Shown piece by piece: positions 37,080 to 45,848 of a DNA stretch of 64,000 bases. The stretch comes from Hyphomicrobiales bacterium (lineage in GTDB: Bacteria > Pseudomonadota > Alphaproteobacteria > Rhizobiales > Rhizobiaceae): contig UCKM01000004.1 in assembly GCA_900473175.1 (NCBI GenBank), positions 62,001-126,000 of the forward strand, written 5' to 3'. Both the position numbers and the translations under genes were made by a program. The notes below the pieces were generated by a model that saw only the letters and a list, made by a program, of their open reading frames with translations, did no database searches and was not told the DNA's origin. How positions within the stretch are numbered: the stretch's first letter is position 1; the number at the start of each line of letters is the position of its first letter.

Positions 37080-38795
37080 CTACGTCCCTGTCCGCACGGG
37101 CGGTTGAAGATAAGTGTCATAAATCTCGTCACTATCTCCAAAAGCGTCGATGGTGCCGTTGCGCATGATGGCAATCTTGTTGGTGACAGGAAGAACACCC
37201 ATCCGGTGGGTAATGATCACGACAGTCATCCGCCTGGCTCGCATGCGTTGGATCGCATTGAACAATATGCGCTCGCCGTCATAATCCAGGCTTGAGTTAG
37301 GATCATCGAGCACGACCAGTGATGGATTGCCGTAGGCCGCCCGCGCCAGTCCGAGCTGTTGGCGCTGGGCGCGCAGGAGCAGGTTCCCGCCCTCGCCCAC
37401 GTCGGTCTCGTAACCCTTGGGCAGCCGCATGATCGTCTCGTGCAATCCGACGAGTTTGGCCGCTTCGATTGCCTTGCCGGCATCCGCGCCATCCAGTCGT
37501 CCGATGACGTCCTTGATTGCACCGCCGAAAAGTTCAATGTCCTGCGGCAAATATCCGATGTGGCGCGTGCCTCCGCAAAGACGCAAGGCGGATATGTCTA
37601 CGCCGCCAAGGAGCGCACTTCCGCTTGTCGGCTGCAGCACTCCCGCCATGATCCGTCCAAGTGTCGATTTGCCGGATCCGGATGCGCCAATGAGCGCCAC
37701 ACAATCGCCAGGGGCCAGGCGCATCGTCACGCCTTGCAATATATGGCGATCGGCATAGGGCACCGCATAGCATACCTTGTCGAGGACAAGGCCACTGTGC
37801 TCAGGCACCGGCACCATGCGAGCATCGGCTCCAGATGCAACGGCAATCAGCATCTTGTTGAGACGCTTGAAGGCGTTGCGTGCGAATGCGAACGAGCGCC
37901 AGGCGCCGATTGCGCCCTCCACGGGGGCGAGCCCACGGCCGAGCAACAGGCTGGCGACAAAAATGATGCCGGGGCTGCTATTATTGGCAAGCACAAGCCA
38001 TGAGGCTGCTCCCATCACCAGAATTTGCGTCAATGTGCGAATGGATTTCGAAAATCCGAGGATGATCTCAGTCCGGTGCATGGCGCTGTCCTGCGCCTTC
38101 CTTGCAACTTCTGCATCGCGGTAGACGATCTGCGCCGCGCCGTCCTGCATGCCCATGGCACGGATCACCTGGATATATTTGAGTGCCGTTCCAAACCGGG
38201 CATAGCTTCTAGCCAGCGCAACATTTGCGTGCGTGAGTGGCTCACGCGTGGCAAGTTCGGTGAGGAGCGCGAGCAACAGCAGTGCGATTGCGCTCACCAT
38301 GCCGATCGCTCCGAGCAGCGGGTGAACGAGGAAGAGCAGAAGCAGGAAAACCGGCGCCCAAGGCACGTCGAAAAGCAGAGCGCTTGCGGGCGAATCGAGA
38401 AATTGGCGTAGCGAGGCGAGGTCGCGGTAGCAATCGGTGGCCGTGCCTGTGTCGGCTCTGGCCGCATATTCAAATGATGCGGAAAGCACCACCGGCCGCA
38501 ATCGGTGATCCAGCCAGCTGCCGATGCGCGAAAGAGCCGCCCGCCGTACGATATCAAGCACAGATCCGACCACCACTGCGCCAGCGATGATGAGTGTCAA
38601 CATCAGAAGGGTGTCAGAACTGCGGCTCGACAGGACGCGATCATATATCTGCAACAGATAGATCGACGGCGCGAGGAGAAAGATGTTGTAACCGCAACTG
38701 TAGATGAAAACCAGACCAAAGGCCCCAGCGCAGGCGCGAAGGGCTACGACCAGATGCGTCGGTTGGCGCTCGGATTGTACGATACTCGTTGTCAT
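37080..38795 (-). CDS. Type I secretion ABC exporter (permease-ATPase) with altered ATPase motifs
   Basis: A 571-residue PrtD/LapB-like exporter. About six membrane helices occupy residues 24-285, without an N-terminal peptidase domain. The ATPase has Walker A GASGSGKST (370-378), Gln418 in LPQDIELFGG, and the His switch in VIITHRMG. The signature normally reading LSGGQ is LLRAQ here (473-477, in NLLLRAQRQQLGLARA), and the catalytic Glu after Walker B is Asp498 (LVVLDDPN). These changes should weaken ATP hydrolysis or need a compensating feature, unless they are a trait of this exporter clade. It sits between the adaptor and the two glycine-rich genes. Confidence 0.92.
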   Translation of the reverse strand: MTTSIVQSERQPTHLVVALRACAGAFGLVFIYSCGYNIFLLAPSIYLLQIYDRVLSSRSSDTLLMLTLIIAGAVVVGSVLDIVRRAALSRIGSWLDHRLRPVVLSASFEYAARADTGTATDCYRDLASLRQFLDSPASALLFDVPWAPVFLLLLFLVHPLLGAIGMVSAIALLLLALLTELATREPLTHANVALARSYARFGTALKYIQVIRAMGMQDGAAQIVYRDAEVARKAQDSAMHRTEIILGFSKSIRTLTQILVMGAASWLVLANNSSPGIIFVASLLLGRGLAPVEGAIGAWRSFAFARNAFKRLNKMLIAVASGADARMVPVPEHSGLVLDKVCYAVPYADRHILQGVTMRLAPGDCVALIGASGSGKSTLGRIMAGVLQPTSGSALLGGVDISALRLCGGTRHIGYLPQDIELFGGAIKDVIGRLDGADAGKAIEAAKLVGLHETIMRLPKGYETDVGEGGNLLLRAQRQQLGLARAAYGNPSLVVLDDPNSSLDYDGERILFNAIQRMRARRMTVVIITHRMGVLPVTNKIAIMRNGTIDAFGDSDEIYDTYLQPPVRTGT

Positions 38796-38894
38796 TATCA
38801 GATCCCGGTGCTCTCGGTACTCAAGGCAGACGCTTGGTCAGGCTTTCCGAAGGTGAGGACCGCCGGTTGATCCGGCGATCCTCTGGATATCATC

Positions 38895-39476
38895 TCATGA
38901 GCCGAGATCGTGCTGGTCAATAGACCCGAGCACGTTGATGAAATGGTCAAGCGCATTGTTGACCGTCGTGGTCTCGGTTTCAGGATTGACGTGTGCCATT
39001 GTTGCCTCGATGTTGCCACCCAAAGCCGCATTGTTGTTACCGCCATTGCCGCCGACGCCGGCGAGAATGTTGGCGTGCTGATCTGCACCAAGTTCATTCA
39101 GCTGGGTGCCCGTCGTGGCAGCAGCAACAGCTGCTACATCACCACCGCTTGTATTTCCCTGGCTGCCATTGGAAGTGGCTGCACCGCCTGCACCGCCTGC
39201 ACCAAAGTTCGTAATTGCGGCCAGGAGGCCATCATGAGCCGAGGCGTCGCCGCCAGGTCCGCCGCCCCCGGCTTCCCAGTCAGCATGTTGCCAAACGCTA
39301 TCGCCATTATACAATTTGGTGTGTGCGCCCTCTACAGTCTGCGATGCGTCGAAATACGCAACCGGATTGTAGTTGATATCGCCATAATTGTAGCCATCGC
39401 CGCCATTGCCGGCATTTGCATCGCCTGCATCAGAATGGTTGAGTTGGATCGTGTCAGACAATTGTGGAATAGGCAT
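38895..39476 (-). CDS. Glycine-rich modular protein, proposed type I secretion substrate (193 aa)
   Basis: A low-complexity protein very rich in Gly, Ala and Asn, with a single Cys-free chain and no signal peptide. Two copies of a module can be seen at about 22-76 (NAGNGGDGYNYGDINYNPVAYF ... AGGGGPGGD) and 94-146 (ending DQHANILAGVGGNGG). The same module occurs four times in the protein encoded just upstream. The C-terminus, NNALDHFINVLGSIDQHDLGS, is a short amphipathic stretch fitting an uncleaved C-terminal secretion signal. AAGGGAG lies seven bases before the ATG. Canonical calcium-binding RTX nonapeptides are absent. Function unknown; secretion is inferred from context. Confidence 0.75.
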   Translation of the reverse strand: MPIPQLSDTIQLNHSDAGDANAGNGGDGYNYGDINYNPVAYFDASQTVEGAHTKLYNGDSVWQHADWEAGGGGPGGDASAHDGLLAAITNFGAGGAGGAATSNGSQGNTSGGDVAAVAAATTGTQLNELGADQHANILAGVGGNGGNNNAALGGNIEATMAHVNPETETTTVNNALDHFINVLGSIDQHDLGS

Positions 39477-39804
39477 AACTATACTCCCTTTACTTTAGTT
39501 TTGTCCGTGTTTCTCCCACGGCCCAGTACCCAGCAGTCCTCGCCAGGCAAGATAACCGCCATACAACAGTGCTCGCCTTTTGAGCTGCGAACTAGCTAGA
39601 TATTCGGGGACGTTCCTTTGGGTGGGGTATGGCGGCGAAGGGGGATGTATCGTGCAAACACCCAAATGGTTACATCCACACACGGTCGCGGCAGCCGCAC
39701 GATTGCCGCACAAAATGCGCTGCTGCGCGCTCATGTTGGAATGGGAAAGACGTTCAGCCAGGCAGGTTCGAGCCTAGGCACAATCTATACGGAGCAGATT
39801 TGCT
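39477..39804. other. Gap between the two glycine-rich genes
   Basis: This 328-base stretch shows no gene I can support. A short GAGCA/TGCTC hairpin lies just past the stop codon of the larger glycine-rich gene (about 39796-39809) and is too weak to call a terminator. The smaller gene may have its own promoter here, or one transcript may cover both. Confidence 0.45.
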
Positions 39805-40890
39805 CTATACGTGAACCAATGAGAGAATATCGTCGACGAGGGCTGAATGGCCGTCCGAGAGGTTGCCTTCGCCGCCATGGCCACCAATTCCTGCCATTTG
39901 CAGCGCGTGCTGATCGTAGAGCACGTGATCCACCTGTTGGGCATCGGCTGTGCCGCCGGCAGGAACGGCGATATTGATCGGATGGAAATATCCGACGTTA
40001 ACATCCACCATACTGCCATTCGAGAACCCCGTTCCGCCACCACCGCCGCCGCCATGGCTACCGGTGAAAATCGTATCGGAACTCAGGTTGAAGCCACCGC
40101 CATTGCCACCTATGCCAGCGATCTGGATGGCGCCCTGGTCGAATATCGCATTGTTGGTCTGATGGGCCTCGGCTGAGCCGCCTGCCGCGCCAATAGCAAT
40201 ATTGATCGGCGAGAAGATGGCGACATTCAGATCGATCATACTGCCGACGAAATAGCCGCCGCCTCCATGCCCTGCATACATGTCGCCGCTATAGGTCAGT
40301 GCAGTACCGGGCGCTGGGCTTGAATCGTGGATTGCCGTGTTGTGATCGCCGCCCGAGCCGCCAATACCGGCTATTTGTGTGGCACCTTGCAGCATGGCCG
40401 AGTTATTCGATTGATCGGCAACGGCATGGGCACCTGGGCCACCGGCCACAGCGGTATTGACCGGGGCGAAGACCCCGACGTCGGAACTCACCATACCGCC
40501 GTAGAATATTCCATTGCCGCCACTGCCGGCGCTATGGGGCCCGTCTCCGCTGCTTAGCACAGCGTTGCCGCTGCCACCGTCACCGCCGAGGCCGGCCATT
40601 TCCGTCGAATGCTGATACATCAGTCCGAGATTGCCCTGGTTTGCCTCGGCCGACGAATGCGGGCCGGCGATGGCGGCATTTGACGGCGTGAAGATCGCCA
40701 TGGGCGTACTGCTGATAACGCCTATGGCGATGCCATCGCCACCACTACCGGCTGAACTACCAGGAACAACCTCCAAGGGAAGCCACGTCGGGACGAGCGC
40801 CAGATGCCCAGAGGCGGAACCCGGAATCGCGTTCTGGCTCGTACCTGTGGTGTTGAGCACCTCTTCCGTTGTAGGACGATTATCCGCCAT
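39805..40890 (-). CDS. Glycine-rich repeat protein, proposed type I secretion substrate (361 aa)
   Basis: Four modules of about 60 residues lie at roughly 48-106, 122-181, 207-265 and 280-340. Each opens with a Gly cluster (GSGGxG or GGGGG), continues with a hydrophobic strand ending in F-x-P-x-N-x-A (AIFSPINIAIG, GYFHPINIAVP), then AxAxQ, and closes with a block like QIAGIGGNGG. There is no signal peptide and no Cys. The end NLSDGHSALVDDILSLVHV fits a hydrophobic C-terminal export signal, and resembles the end of the smaller protein. GGAG lies eight bases before the ATG. It probably forms an extracellular repetitive fold, but neither fold nor role is known to me. Confidence 0.8.
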   Translation of the reverse strand: MADNRPTTEEVLNTTGTSQNAIPGSASGHLALVPTWLPLEVVPGSSAGSGGDGIAIGVISSTPMAIFTPSNAAIAGPHSSAEANQGNLGLMYQHSTEMAGLGGDGGSGNAVLSSGDGPHSAGSGGNGIFYGGMVSSDVGVFAPVNTAVAGGPGAHAVADQSNNSAMLQGATQIAGIGGSGGDHNTAIHDSSPAPGTALTYSGDMYAGHGGGGYFVGSMIDLNVAIFSPINIAIGAAGGSAEAHQTNNAIFDQGAIQIAGIGGNGGGFNLSSDTIFTGSHGGGGGGGTGFSNGSMVDVNVGYFHPINIAVPAGGTADAQQVDHVLYDQHALQMAGIGGHGGEGNLSDGHSALVDDILSLVHV

Positions 40891-41368
40891 TACCGTTACT
40901 CCACCCCAGTTGCAGGCACATGCCTCGTGAAGGTCGCTGAGCGCATGGTCCGACTTGCTCCCTATTGTGCAGGCAGATGAGGAAAAAGAAGAGCCTGCAA
41001 TTCGTCTACAGCCATTTGGGCGTAGGGATAGCCATTCGGCCGTAGTCTTTTCCGGTCAATTCACAGCGCATTCTGCCGCAAGAATTGTCGTGGCAACCGT
41101 GCCTTAGGCGATTCGTTATACGATGGGACAATCGATCTAACCTATTGGAAAGAAAAACACTATTTCCCGTCAGGATAGCAACGGCTCTCAGCTATCAGGT
41201 GCCCAAACGCGCGATGAAGAATGAATGCACGAATTTGACGATGTTTGGGGTGTAGAGAAAATGCATCCAGTGCAAAAGCTTGGAACAAGGCCGAGAAAAA
41301 AGAATGTATGCCGCCTGTCGCCACTTTTGGCGACAGCAATCAAGTCTTTGAATTGTCTGAGGGAAAAG
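40891..41368. other. Upstream region of the glycine-rich/exporter genes
   Basis: Nearly 480 bases without a supported gene lie between the larger glycine-rich gene and tRNA-Asp. It contains the repeat pair at 41010-41045, described separately. Long leader regions of this kind suit regulated surface or secreted protein genes. No clear -35/-10 pair was found. Confidence 0.5.
41010..41045 (-). promoter_or_regulatory. Pair of 16-base direct repeats, candidate operator
   Basis: AGCCATTTGGGCGTAG at 41010-41025 and AGCCATTCGGCCGTAG at 41030-41045 differ at two positions and are spaced 20 bases start to start, about two helical turns. Each copy also has imperfect dyad character (GCC...GGC; the first is framed by CTAC and GTAG). 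The pair lies 120-155 bases upstream of the glycine-rich gene start. Binding of the nearby NarL/LuxR-type regulator is a reasonable guess. Confidence 0.5.
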
Positions 41369-41445
41369 TGGCGCGAGTGACGGGGCTCGAACCCGCGACC
41401 TCCGGCGTGACAGGCCGGCACTCTAACCAACTGAGCTACACCCGC
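41369..41445 (-). tRNA. tRNA-Asp (GUC)
   Basis: A 77-base tRNA with acceptor arm GCGGGTG paired to CACTCGC, D-arm TAGCTCAGTTGGTTAGAG, anticodon stem CCGGC/GCCGG with loop CTGTCAC (anticodon GTC), T-arm with GGTTCGAGCCC and encoded CCA at the 3' end (41371-41369). Confidence 0.97.
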
Positions 41446-41633
41446 GCACTTTCGTACCGAACAATTTGTCCGGCGTGAGCGGTCGTTTAAGGGGTTCGAG
41501 GGGGAGTGTCAAGCACAACCGAACAGGAAAAATGCGATTGTGAAAAACTCTTCGAACAAATCATAAAAGTGTCGCAACCCTCTTGCCAATATCGCGCTAA
41601 ACGCATAAACGCTCCCCACATAACCTTTGCGAA

Positions 41634-41709
<76 letters not shown>

Positions 41710-41882
41710 TTTTTTCTCAGTACCTCGAGCTCTGGTCCTGACGATAGCGAGCAAACGCTGCCAGCAATGTTGCAAGGCTGACAGCGAGCAATAGCCTTGC
41801 AACAGGCTTTCTGTTTCTACCGTCTTGAGGTAATTAGCGCGGAACGGACGTTCCGATCTCGCAAGACGCGGTTCATAAAGTT

Positions 41883-42113
41883 TTAGTTAATCGAAGGCGA
41901 ATCGTGGCGTTCATAAAGATCTGGCCATCCAAGGTCGTGGCGGATGTCTTCGGGAAGGCCCTCAAGCGCGGTCTCCGTTGCCCTTAGGTCGCGCGCTCGC
42001 AAATACCTGTCACGGGCTACCTCTGCGGCCTTGATCACAAGGTTCGCTCCGTTGACGACCGCCTCAGCAAAGCCGTTGAAGTGGTAATCATGGTTCTTTC
42101 GGTGCGTGTTCAT
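41883..42113 (-). CDS. DUF1127-like small protein
   Basis: A 76-residue protein beginning MNTHRKNHDYHFNGFAEAVV, with a long amphipathic helix and the ending ETALEGLPEDIRHDLGWPDLYERH, which matches the L-x-D-I-G-x-R-D-like C-terminus of DUF1127 proteins. AGGAGA lies six bases before the ATG at 42113, which decides the start over a longer frame to 42194. Small DUF1127 proteins in alphaproteobacteria can bind RNA or affect phosphate and stress responses; the role of this one is unknown. Confidence 0.75.
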   Translation of the reverse strand: MNTHRKNHDYHFNGFAEAVVNGANLVIKAAEVARDRYLRARDLRATETALEGLPEDIRHDLGWPDLYERHDSPSIN

Positions 42114-42254
42114 GGAAACTCTCCTAAATCCAGCGGCCCAATCAAAGTTGCCGTATTGACTTGGCGGGTAGCTTCCTCCTAATTCATCATTCAATCAAAC
42201 GAAATTGATGCATGCATTGAATCAATTAAATTGAAGTACGCGCAAAAATGCGGT

Positions 42255-44567
42255 TCAGGTCGTGCCTTCTGATGAACGAGTAATCCTAACGGGGACAGAC
42301 TTGTATCCAGGTGTGCCAGAAGCTCTGTCAAAATGATTCAGCGCAATTACCCTGTTCATTTCGGGATAGTACCCAGCGACCGACCCGGCAGGAATATCGT
42401 ATTCCACTGCTGTTAATCCCCGGATGATTTTGGGTTTGCTGATGAGGTCTCCAATTTCGGGCGCTGCCTCGACATCGATTTTGTCACCGTCTGACAAGCC
42501 TCGATCCTCAAGATCAGATCGGTTCAAAAACACAATATCCCTTCTGCCGAAGACGCCGCGATACCGATCGTCCAAGCCGTAAATGGTGGTATTGTACTGA
42601 CTGTGACTGCGGATCGTTGTGAGCGTAAGAACGCCAGCTTGCGACAGACGGATATCTTCATCCAGACCAGACGCCACCATGAAGTTAGCTTTGCCGTTGG
42701 GTGTACGCCATTCGCGATGGGACGCTGGAACGTTCAGCCTGAAACCGCCCGGTATGCGAACCCTTCGATTGAACTCGAAAAAATCTGGAAAAACCTGTTC
42801 GATTTTTTCGCGTATATTGTCGTAATGACCTATCAATCCGTCCCAATCAATCCCGTGGCGATCGGCGAGAGTGGCTTTGGCAATGCCGGCGATGACGGCA
42901 GGCTCGGATCTTAGATGTTCACTGGGTGGGGTCAGAAATCCCCGCGATGCGTGGACCATCGACATCGAGTCTTCAACGGTCACGGATTGTGGTCCCGATG
43001 CCTGAAGATCGAGATCAGTGCGCCCAAGCACCGGCAAGATGAATGATTGCTTTGCGATCAAGAGGTGCGATCGGTTGAGCTTCGTTGCCATATGCACCGC
43101 AAGATCGAGCTTTCGCATGCCGTCAAAAGTCGCAGCCGGATCGGACATGGCCACCGCAAGGTTACCGCCAAGGCTGAGCAAGGCTTTCGACTGCCCCGCA
43201 ACAATGGCTTTAATTGCCTCGACTGCATCGTGACCTTTGGCGTCAGTAGGCCTGAATCCGAAAGCGCGTTCGATTCCATCCAGGAGAGCCTTGTTGGGTA
43301 TCTCCGTTATGCCCACCGTACGATCGCCTTGGACGTTTGAGTGACCACGGATCGGTGCAATCCCCGCACCCTCCCGGCCAATATTTCCGCGCAACATAAG
43401 AAGATTTGCGATCTGTTGTACGTTCGAGGTTCCGTGCCGATGCTGGGTAATACCCATGCCGTAGCAAACGATAACATTCTTGGCACGCGCGTAAATATCA
43501 CCCGCGCTCTCGACGGCCCGCCGGGTTAGCCCTGACTTGCGCGTAATGTCCTCCCAACTTGTGGTGGAAAGGTCCCGCAGCAATGCTTCCAGCCCTTCGG
43601 TGTGCTGGTCCAAAAATGCTCGATCGAGAATACCGGGTCCACCCGCAGCGATATCGGCCTCGTCCAGTTCGATAACGCGCTTCATCATTCCTTTGAGCAC
43701 CGCAACGTCGCCGCCCGTTCGTACCTGGTGGTAGGCAGATGCAATTGGCGTTGAGCTCATCGTGATCATCTCAATGGGATCTTGCGGGGCGGCAAACTTC
43801 TCGAGCGCTCGTTCCTTGAGGGGGTTGAAGACGATGATTGGCACGTTTCGTCGCGCAGCTTCATGCAACGTCGTCATCATCCGCGGGTGGTTGGTGCCTG
43901 GGTTGTGCCCGAAGCTGAAGATAGCGTCGGCGTAATCGAAATCTTCAAGCGTCACAGTTCCCTTGCCAACGCCTATGGAGTGCGGGAGGCCGACGCTCGT
44001 CGCCTCGTGACACATGTTCGAACAATCCGGAAAATTATTGGTGCCAAATGCGCGGACGAACAGTTGGTACAAGAAGGCCGCTTCGTTGGAAGCGCGGCCG
44101 GAAGTATAAAATTCTGCCATGTTTGGATCTGGCAAGGCATTCAGAGCTTTTCCGATCCTCTCGAAAGCGTCCTCCCATTCGATCGGAATGTAACAATCAC
44201 TGGAAGCATCATACATCAGCGGATGGGTAAGCCGACCTTCGCCTTCCAGTTGAAAGTCCGACCACTCCCAGAGTTCGCTGACGGTATGAAGCTCGAAGAA
44301 GTCAGGGCCGACGCGTTTGGCTGTGGATTCCCACGTTATGGCCTTGGCCCCATTTTCACAGAATTCAAACGACGATGTATGCTTCGGATCGGGCCACGCA
44401 CAGCCTGGACAGTCAAAACCGTCAGGCTGATTGGCTTTGAGAAGCGTTGCGGATCCTTGAGCCACGATCTGTTGCTCTTTCAACGCATGGGCAACGGCTT
44501 TCAAAGCTCCCCAACCGCCTGCGGCGGCATCATAGTTTTTAATGCCTTTGGGTCTCTTGGATTTCAT
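42255..44567 (-). CDS. ydeP: FdhF/YdeP-family molybdopterin oxidoreductase
   Basis: A 770-residue cytoplasmic oxidoreductase of the formate dehydrogenase alpha/YdeP group. The N-terminal cluster region has Cys53, Cys56 (DCPGCAWP) and Cys70 rather than the four Cys of classical enzymes. The cofactor-binding domains show YTSGRASNEAAFLYQLF, NMCHEATSVGLP, FSFGHNPGTNHPRMM and late TIRSHSQYNTTIYGLDDRYRG. The length is close to E. coli YdeP (an acid-resistance protein of unknown substrate). No partner electron-transfer subunit and no FdhD gene lie nearby. Confidence 0.9.
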   Translation of the reverse strand: MKSKRPKGIKNYDAAAGGWGALKAVAHALKEQQIVAQGSATLLKANQPDGFDCPGCAWPDPKHTSSFEFCENGAKAITWESTAKRVGPDFFELHTVSELWEWSDFQLEGEGRLTHPLMYDASSDCYIPIEWEDAFERIGKALNALPDPNMAEFYTSGRASNEAAFLYQLFVRAFGTNNFPDCSNMCHEATSVGLPHSIGVGKGTVTLEDFDYADAIFSFGHNPGTNHPRMMTTLHEAARRNVPIIVFNPLKERALEKFAAPQDPIEMITMSSTPIASAYHQVRTGGDVAVLKGMMKRVIELDEADIAAGGPGILDRAFLDQHTEGLEALLRDLSTTSWEDITRKSGLTRRAVESAGDIYARAKNVIVCYGMGITQHRHGTSNVQQIANLLMLRGNIGREGAGIAPIRGHSNVQGDRTVGITEIPNKALLDGIERAFGFRPTDAKGHDAVEAIKAIVAGQSKALLSLGGNLAVAMSDPAATFDGMRKLDLAVHMATKLNRSHLLIAKQSFILPVLGRTDLDLQASGPQSVTVEDSMSMVHASRGFLTPPSEHLRSEPAVIAGIAKATLADRHGIDWDGLIGHYDNIREKIEQVFPDFFEFNRRVRIPGGFRLNVPASHREWRTPNGKANFMVASGLDEDIRLSQAGVLTLTTIRSHSQYNTTIYGLDDRYRGVFGRRDIVFLNRSDLEDRGLSDGDKIDVEAAPEIGDLISKPKIIRGLTAVEYDIPAGSVAGYYPEMNRVIALNHFDRASGTPGYKSVPVRITRSSEGTT

Positions 44568-45096
44568 CGTGTCCGACTTCCATTCGAGTTACTGATGCCA
44601 CTGTAGATGCTCTGACTTCGTCATACCCGAGTCGGCAGAAGACGGCGTCTCTGCGCCAGGAGCGGACTCTACCGGAAGAGCTCCCTGTTAGGGCCAACAT
44701 CGTTCCAGCAAATGAACATGATATGGTGTTTGGGTCGGCCAAAGCAATCGACTGTGCAGTATACAGCTCACGTAGAGTGAATGGCATCGTTCACACGCTA
44801 GCCTTATTTCCTTGGAGAAGGAGCCCGCTCGCGAAGATGCCCTCTTGGCAGCCTCCATGAATACCCGCGCCACTCGGCGCTTGCTCTGCCGGCAAGTGCA
44901 AGCAGGCACATTGTTTGCGCCTTGTTGCCGACTACTCTATTTCGCCTACGGGCCAGGCCTCTGCCAACATTGTGCGTGTAATCTCCAAGCAATTGCCCTT
45001 GACGAGAATAACTGAATCCCGGCTTCCCTAACCCTCAAAGCTCTTGTCTCCATTTAGAATGACCCGATCATCCGTGCCTAAAGGTGCCGGCCACCG
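44568..45096. other. Degenerate stretch before an arylsulfatase fragment
   Basis: About 530 bases with no intact gene. Since the following 45097-45573 is only the end of an arylsulfatase, this stretch may be a scar of the deletion that removed the rest, but I see no recognisable sulfatase sequence in it. Frames on both strands are short and lack ribosome binding sites. Confidence 0.45.
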
Positions 45097-45573
45097 TTGC
45101 TCAAGGGCGTGAAGTTGGGCGAAAGTACCTACAAGAACCACCTCGACGGCTACAACCAGATAGACCTGTTGTTGGGAAAATCACCGTCCGCACGTCATGA
45201 ATTCTTCTACTTTGGCGGACCTCAGCTTGGTGCAGTTCGCATCGACGATTTCAAGTATCAGTTCTTCCAACAGCCGCAGGGTTGGCCCGGTGGAAAGGTT
45301 ACAACAGACATGCCGACGATGGTCAATATTCGGCAAGACCCCTTTGAGCGGACACCCTTGATTGGCGAGCAAAGCCTCAATGACCTCGGTGGAGGTTACA
45401 TGAATGATTTCTTTGCGCGCGAATTTTGGAGGTTCGTTAGTGTTCAGCAGGAGGTTGGGAAACTGGCGCTCACAGCCATTGACTACCCGCCGATGCAGGA
45501 CCCCGCGTCATTTAACCTCGATGCCGTGAAGAAGCAGATCGATGCGGCGATCAAGAACAAGCCAGGCAACTGA
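45097..45573 (+). pseudogene. Arylsulfatase, C-terminal fragment
   Basis: The 158-residue frame LLKGVKLGESTYKNHLDGYN ... SARHEFFYFGGPQLGAVRIDDFKYQFF ... NIRQDPFERTP matches the last third of type I arylsulfatases (C-terminal subdomain). The catalytic part with the C/S-x-P-x-R formylglycine site and the metal ligands is missing, and an in-frame TAA stands just upstream, near 45082. It has no plausible start codon context, so it is a remnant and not a working enzyme. Confidence 0.8.
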
Positions 45574-45848
45574 TTCTCTGAAGGGGCGGTCCCGGAGCAA
45601 ACCGGGGCCGCATCTCAGTAGCGGATCAGGGACGCATGCCGTCAATCAGATGTGGACATGAAAACAGATTGGAAAAAAAATCTTCCGCAATTGGACGATT
45701 AATGTCCGCGGTTCCGCCAAGGAGCGAACTCGGCGCAATGTGCAGTGGGTATATTCGCTGAGCGGCAATTCTTCGGGCAATCAGTACTAACGTTGTCACC
45801 CTTCTGCGCCAGTGTTTCCCACGGCAGTCACTCGAACTCGTTCAACGA

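Noticed and set aside
38895-40890. RTX calcium-binding repeats in the glycine-rich proteins
   Set aside because: The Gly clusters look similar at first sight, but the GGxGxDxxx nonapeptide with its regular spacing and Asp is not present.
45585-45625. Terminator after the arylsulfatase fragment (GGTCCCGG/CCGGGGCC hairpin)
   Set aside because: The stem is plausible but no T tract follows on either strand.
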